Shown here: positions 60,925 to 64,000 of the stretch, in pieces
Layout: each line of letters starts with the position of its first letter
Position numbering within the stretch: the stretch's first letter is position 1
Assembly: GCF_052056915.1 (NCBI RefSeq)
Contig: NZ_CP195119.1
Coordinates: 2,542,001 to 2,606,000, forward strand
Direction of reading: 5' to 3'
Length of the DNA stretch: 64,000 nucleotides
DNA from: MTP4 sp052056915
Lineage (GTDB): Archaea; Halobacteriota; Methanosarcinia; Methanosarcinales; Methanosarcinaceae
Notes under the pieces: model-generated
What the model saw: the letters and a program-made list of their open reading frames with translations, nothing else
Database searches by the model: none
Told to the model about the DNA's origin: nothing
Position numbers and translations under genes: made by a program

Positions 60925-61743
60925 ATGAAACCCGTAGCCCGGAAGTCTAAAAAACTCGAGCCTTTGATTTCCGTTTTTTCCTTTTTACTGCTTGTTCTTT
61001 TCCTTTTTATTTCCGTTACCCTTGCAAACATGATCATTGGGCAGTTACTGAACGATTTTCCTGGCCTGGTCAGAACTGCAAAAAACAGTTCGGTTATGAG
61101 CTCAATTTTTCTCTCTCTTTATGCAGGTTTTCTTGCTACTCTTATAGCCCTCTTTCTCGGGGCTCCCACGGGCTACATCCTGGCAAGGTTTGATTTCCCT
61201 GGAAAACGCCTTGTTGAGAGTATCATCGATGTTCCTGTTGTAGTCCCGCATACGGTTGCCGGGATTGCGCTCCTGACGGTTTTCGGGTCCCGCGGGCTTA
61301 TAGGCGGCCCGCTCGAACCTTATGTCCAGTTTAGGGATGCTCTTCCAGGCATAGTGGTTGCAATGCTTTTCGTGTCCGTGCCCTACCTTGCCAATTCCGC
61401 AAGGGAAGGCTTCAAAAGTGTTAATCCCAGGCTTGAAAAAGCGGCCCGTTCTCTGGGTGCTCCTCTCTGGAAAGCCTTTTTCCTTGTAACTCTTCCCCTC
61501 TCGGCCAGGCACCTTCTTGTGGGAGCTATCATGACCTGGGCCAGGGCTATCAGTGAGTTCGGGGCTGTTGTAATCATTGCCTACTATCCGATGATAGGAC
61601 CAACCCTGATCTACGAGCGCTACATATCATATGGGCTTTCGGCATCAAGGCCAATTGCAGTTCTCCTTATCCTTATAACCCTCACAATCTTTATAGTAAT
61701 CAGAATACTTTCCGCAGGCTGGAGCATATATGATAGAGATTAA
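60925..61743 (+). CDS. wtpB: Tungstate/molybdate ABC transporter permease (WtpB)
   Basis: A 272-residue integral membrane subunit with six spans in the ModB/WtpB type. The permease signature with the coupling loop is REGFKSVNPRLEKAARSLGAPLWKAFFLVTLPLS near residue 155. A clear N-terminal span follows a basic start. AAGGAT precedes the ATG. It overlaps wtpC by 14 bases, so the two are translationally coupled. Confidence 0.93.
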   Translation: MKPVARKSKKLEPLISVFSFLLLVLFLFISVTLANMIIGQLLNDFPGLVRTAKNSSVMSSIFLSLYAGFLATLIALFLGAPTGYILARFDFPGKRLVESIIDVPVVVPHTVAGIALLTVFGSRGLIGGPLEPYVQFRDALPGIVVAMLFVSVPYLANSAREGFKSVNPRLEKAARSLGAPLWKAFFLVTLPLSARHLLVGAIMTWARAISEFGAVVIIAYYPMIGPTLIYERYISYGLSASRPIAVLLILITLTIFIVIRILSAGWSIYDRD

Positions 61744-62776
61744 AGCCCTTTCCCGAAAATGGAAAACTTTTGCCCTGGATTCCCTGGACCTGACTATCCG
61801 GGACGGAGAGTATTTCGTTATCCTCGGGCCCACAGGTTCCGGAAAAACCTTGCTCCTTGAACTTATAGCAGGTTTCCACCGCCCGGATTCTGGAAAAATC
61901 CTGATCAATGAAAAGGACGTTACGGACTTATCTCCGGAAAAACGCAACCTGGCTTTTGTGTACCAGGACTATTCCCTTTTTCCCCACATGACCGTTAAAA
62001 AGAACATCGAATTCGGGCTGAAGATGAAAAAACTCAAAGCTCCCGAAAAGTTAATGGAAATTTCGGAATACCTTAATATTTCCCACCTGCTGGAAAGGCA
62101 TCCTCTAAACCTTTCCGGGGGGGAACAGCAGCGGGTGTCCCTTGCCCGGGCTCTCGTTACAGATCCTGAAATCCTCATGCTGGACGAGCCCTTGAGTGCC
62201 CTTGATCCGAGGACACAGGATAGTGCCCGGGAGATGCTTTTGAATGTGCACCGGAAGGGTAAGCTGACCGTGCTCCACATTACCCACGACCAGACCGAAG
62301 CCCGGATCATGGCAGATAAGATTGCGGTGGTTATGGACGGAAAGCTTGTACAGGTGGGTACGCCGGAAGAAGTCTTTGAAAAACCTGCAAACGACATGAT
62401 CGCTGATTTCGTAGGTTTCGAGAATGTCCTGAAAGGCAGGGTACTTTCCTGTGAAGAGGGCCTCCTCCGGATCGAAGCCGAAGGAACGGTGCTTGAAGCT
62501 GCCGGGGAGGTGGAGGTCGGGAACATGGTACATGTCGGCTTGAGACCGGAAAACATAGTTTTAAGTAAGACCTTCACGCAATCCAGCATCAGGAACTCAC
62601 TGAAAGGCACGGTGATAGAGGTTCAGAGCCTGGGCGCACTTGTGCGGGTGCGGATGGATTGCGGGCTCCTCCTGAACGCACTGGTAACCCGGCAGTCTGC
62701 CGAAGAAATGGAGCTAGCTCCCGGGGTGCCTGTTTATGCCCAGTTCAAAGCTTCTTCTATCCATGTGCTCCGATGA
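61730..62776 (+). CDS. wtpC: Tungstate/molybdate ABC transporter ATPase (WtpC)
   Basis: The 348-residue ATPase subunit. Walker A is GPTGSGKT near residue 33, Q-loop VYQDYSLFPHM, signature LSGGEQQRVSLARAL near 127, Walker B LMLDEPLSALD, and the switch histidine in ITHDQTEA. A C-terminal TOBE-type regulatory region from about 250 (VGLRPENIVLSKTF) may bind the oxyanion and shut transport off, as shown for the methanogen ModBC. It overlaps the regulator gene behind it. Confidence 0.95.
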   Translation: MIEIKALSRKWKTFALDSLDLTIRDGEYFVILGPTGSGKTLLLELIAGFHRPDSGKILINEKDVTDLSPEKRNLAFVYQDYSLFPHMTVKKNIEFGLKMKKLKAPEKLMEISEYLNISHLLERHPLNLSGGEQQRVSLARALVTDPEILMLDEPLSALDPRTQDSAREMLLNVHRKGKLTVLHITHDQTEARIMADKIAVVMDGKLVQVGTPEEVFEKPANDMIADFVGFENVLKGRVLSCEEGLLRIEAEGTVLEAAGEVEVGNMVHVGLRPENIVLSKTFTQSSIRNSLKGTVIEVQSLGALVRVRMDCGLLLNALVTRQSAEEMELAPGVPVYAQFKASSIHVLR

Positions 62777-62787
62777 GGTGGAAATTT

Positions 62788-63426
62788 GTGAAAGCGAAAA
62801 CAAAGCTCTGGTTTACAGAAGACGGAAAGCCCGTGATGGGGGCCGGAAAAGCCAGTTTGCTCAAAGCTATTGATGAGGAAAAGTCCCTCCGGAAAGCCTG
62901 CGAGAAACTGGGGATTTCCTATAAACATGCCTGGCTCATGTTGAAAAAAATGAACGAAAGGCTCGGAGATCCCGCAGTGGTCACAGTGCGCGGGGGGAAA
63001 AACCAGGGGACCTTCCTAACGGAAGTGGGTCGAAAAATGCTGGCCGAATATGAAACCAGCAGGCAGCTTATCAAGGAGGCTGTGGGAGACGAAACCGCCT
63101 GGGAAAACGTTGGCTTTAAAATCTCAGCCCGGAACAGGCTTCCGGGAAAGGTCCTTGAAGTCGAGAAAGGCGGGCTGGTTTCGAAGATTACGATTGAAAT
63201 TGAACCTTCAATCCTTACCTCAGTTGTCACCGAAGAGGCCGTGGAGCAACTCGACATAAAGCCCGGAGACCGGATATATGCTGTCATTAAGTCCACGGAA
63301 GTGATGGTTGCAAAGAGGCCGGAGCCCGAGTGTTCTGAAGAAAATAAACCTGAAGAAAATAAACCTGAAGATAAGAAATTGAAAGTTAATAAATCGAAAG
63401 AAAAGCAGCCTGAAAAAAAGAATTAA
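62788..63426 (+). CDS. ModE-like molybdate/tungstate-responsive regulator
   Basis: A 212-residue regulator. The winged-helix part (FTEDGKPVMGAGKASLLKAIDEEKSLRKACEKLGISYKHAWLMLKKMNERLG) is typical of ModE. A single TOBE domain (about residues 120-185: SARNRLPGKVLEVEKGGLVSKITIEI then EAVEQLDIKPGDRIYAVIKSTEV) would bind the oxyanion. The last ~25 residues are a Lys/Glu/Pro repeat (EENKPEENKPEDKK). I choose GTG 62788 since GAGGTGG lies 6 bases upstream; an ATG at 62773 overlaps the wtpC stop and is also possible. It is the fourth gene of the wtp operon and probably controls it. Confidence 0.88.
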   Translation: MKAKTKLWFTEDGKPVMGAGKASLLKAIDEEKSLRKACEKLGISYKHAWLMLKKMNERLGDPAVVTVRGGKNQGTFLTEVGRKMLAEYETSRQLIKEAVGDETAWENVGFKISARNRLPGKVLEVEKGGLVSKITIEIEPSILTSVVTEEAVEQLDIKPGDRIYAVIKSTEVMVAKRPEPECSEENKPEENKPEDKKLKVNKSKEKQPEKKN

Positions 63427-63737
63427 GAAAATAATCCTTTTTAATACCCGGTAAATAAACCGTTTTGCCCTTCTTCTTCTTCTTCTCTCCTCTCTTTCTT
63501 ACTTTTCTTTAATCTGTCCATTCAATCAGATCGATCAATCGTTTTACCCCATTGGATAAATCAATCAGGTCCGGATGAATCAGAAGAAGATGTGTTACAA
63601 AAAAAGTGTAACCATTCCTGGTTGAGTTAAATCCTCAAATGGTATGGTTACGTCGGGTTTTTTTAGATCTGGCTTTTTGAACCTTTTTCTTTTGGGTTTT
63701 TTCTGTTCCAGGTCTTACCTTTCATAAGGCCTTTCCT
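63427..63737. terminator. Intergenic region with a bidirectional terminator-like hairpin
   Basis: A T/C-rich tract (63470-63515) follows the regulator stop. At 63608-63651, gtaaccat and atggttac pair and enclose a second stem (ttgag / ctcaa); a run of T follows at 63657. It probably ends the wtp operon and, reversed, may serve the surface protein gene that stops at 63738. Confidence 0.6.
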
Positions 63738-64000
63738 TTATTCCTGCTGTCTTTTCCTGTATAGGACGAAACAGGCTGCAAGGGCCATGAAACCCATTCC
63801 TGCACCAATCTGGTATCCAGGGAGGCTTTTTTCTGCGGACAGGACTTCCGTGTTGATCTTGACGCTGTCCGAGATCTGGTCATGCCCGTCGGTGTCTTCG
63901 TAAAGGATCTCGCTGTTAATGGAGTATGGCTTGGGGTTTGCGTCTTTGTCCACGTCCATGTCAAAGACGGCAACTGAGCTTTCTCCCGGGTTCAGGGTGC
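63738..64000 (-). CDS. C-terminus of an S-layer-type surface protein (partial)
   Basis: The last ~87 residues of a protein that runs off the right edge. The visible part has a beta-rich ectodomain end, LNPGESSVAVFDMDVDKDANP and later DQISDSVKINTEVL, as in the COG1361-type S-layer-domain proteins of Methanosarcina. It closes with PGYQIGAGMGFMALAACFVLYRKRQQE: a PG motif, one hydrophobic helix and a basic end. That is the tripartite pattern of PGF-CTERM anchors handled by archaeosortase, here with Tyr in place of Phe. The N-terminus and full function are outside the window. Confidence 0.75.
   Translation of the reverse strand, partial: TLNPGESSVAVFDMDVDKDANPKPYSINSEILYEDTDGHDQISDSVKINTEVLSAEKSLPGYQIGAGMGFMALAACFVLYRKRQQE

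Overview
The window is archaeal and fits a methanogen of the order Methanosarcinales, most likely Methanosarcina or a close relative. The reasons are the complete mtrEDCBAFGH operon for the energy-conserving methyl transfer to coenzyme M, the archaeal modified mevalonate genes, archaeal type IV pilins with their ATPase and membrane platform, long AT-rich intergenic regions with TATA-like boxes, and pyrimidine-rich tracts after many stop codons. The species call is inference; I could run no search.

Layout. 1-3.6 kb: histidine genes hisG, hisA and hisB, then a convergent fdhD-like gene that lacks the usual CxxC. 3.6-17.4 kb: a large pilus island, mostly on the minus strand. It holds a KaiC-like ATPase, a secretion ATPase with a heptad-repeat N-terminus, a TadC/ArlJ-like platform protein, seven large pilin-like surface proteins of two interleaved families (one truncated), and one small divergently transcribed pilin with its own ribosome site and terminator. 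17.5-23.1 kb: SufS, DUF531, a GNAT enzyme, LarE, GlmM and two tiny genes. 23.1-24.0 kb: a gene-free stretch with a candidate structured RNA. 24.0-30 kb: a B12-binding-type radical SAM protein, a small membrane protein, a site-2 protease, and an operon for phosphomevalonate dehydratase (two subunits) plus a UbiD-like decarboxylase.

30-36 kb: an aconitase between two citrate synthase paralogues, consistent with the oxidative partial TCA route to 2-oxoglutarate. 36-40.5 kb: a RavA/ViaA-like MoxR ATPase and VWA pair convergent with an unrecognised gene, then minisatellite DNA. 41-49 kb: a ThiF/MoeB-like protein, an unknown HExxH protein, tRNA-Thr(TGT), a class II aldolase, a CDP-alcohol phosphatidyltransferase, archease, RtcB RNA ligase and a ribbon-helix-helix protein. 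Several intergenic regions here carry 29-37 bp tandem repeats. 49-50.6 kb is a gene desert with a strong hairpin.

50.6-55.5 kb: mtrEDCBAFGH behind a long AT-rich leader. 56-64 kb: a TIM-barrel sugar isomerase-like protein, an SSS-family symporter, a tungstate/molybdate operon (wtpABC plus a ModE-like regulator), and the C-terminus of an S-layer-type surface protein cut by the window edge.

Themes that join the genes are C1 and energy metabolism (Mtr; Mo/W supply for formylmethanofuran dehydrogenase through Wtp, ModE and possibly FdhD), isoprenoid lipid synthesis (mevalonate branch, polar-lipid headgroup transferase), sulfur transfer (SufS, LarE, ThiF-like) and the cell surface (pilins, S-layer protein). 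The least explained parts are the multi-pilin island, the structured RNA candidate near 23.3-23.8 kb, and the tandem repeats, which seem to change coding ends (pilus ATPase N-terminus, the RHH protein C-terminus).
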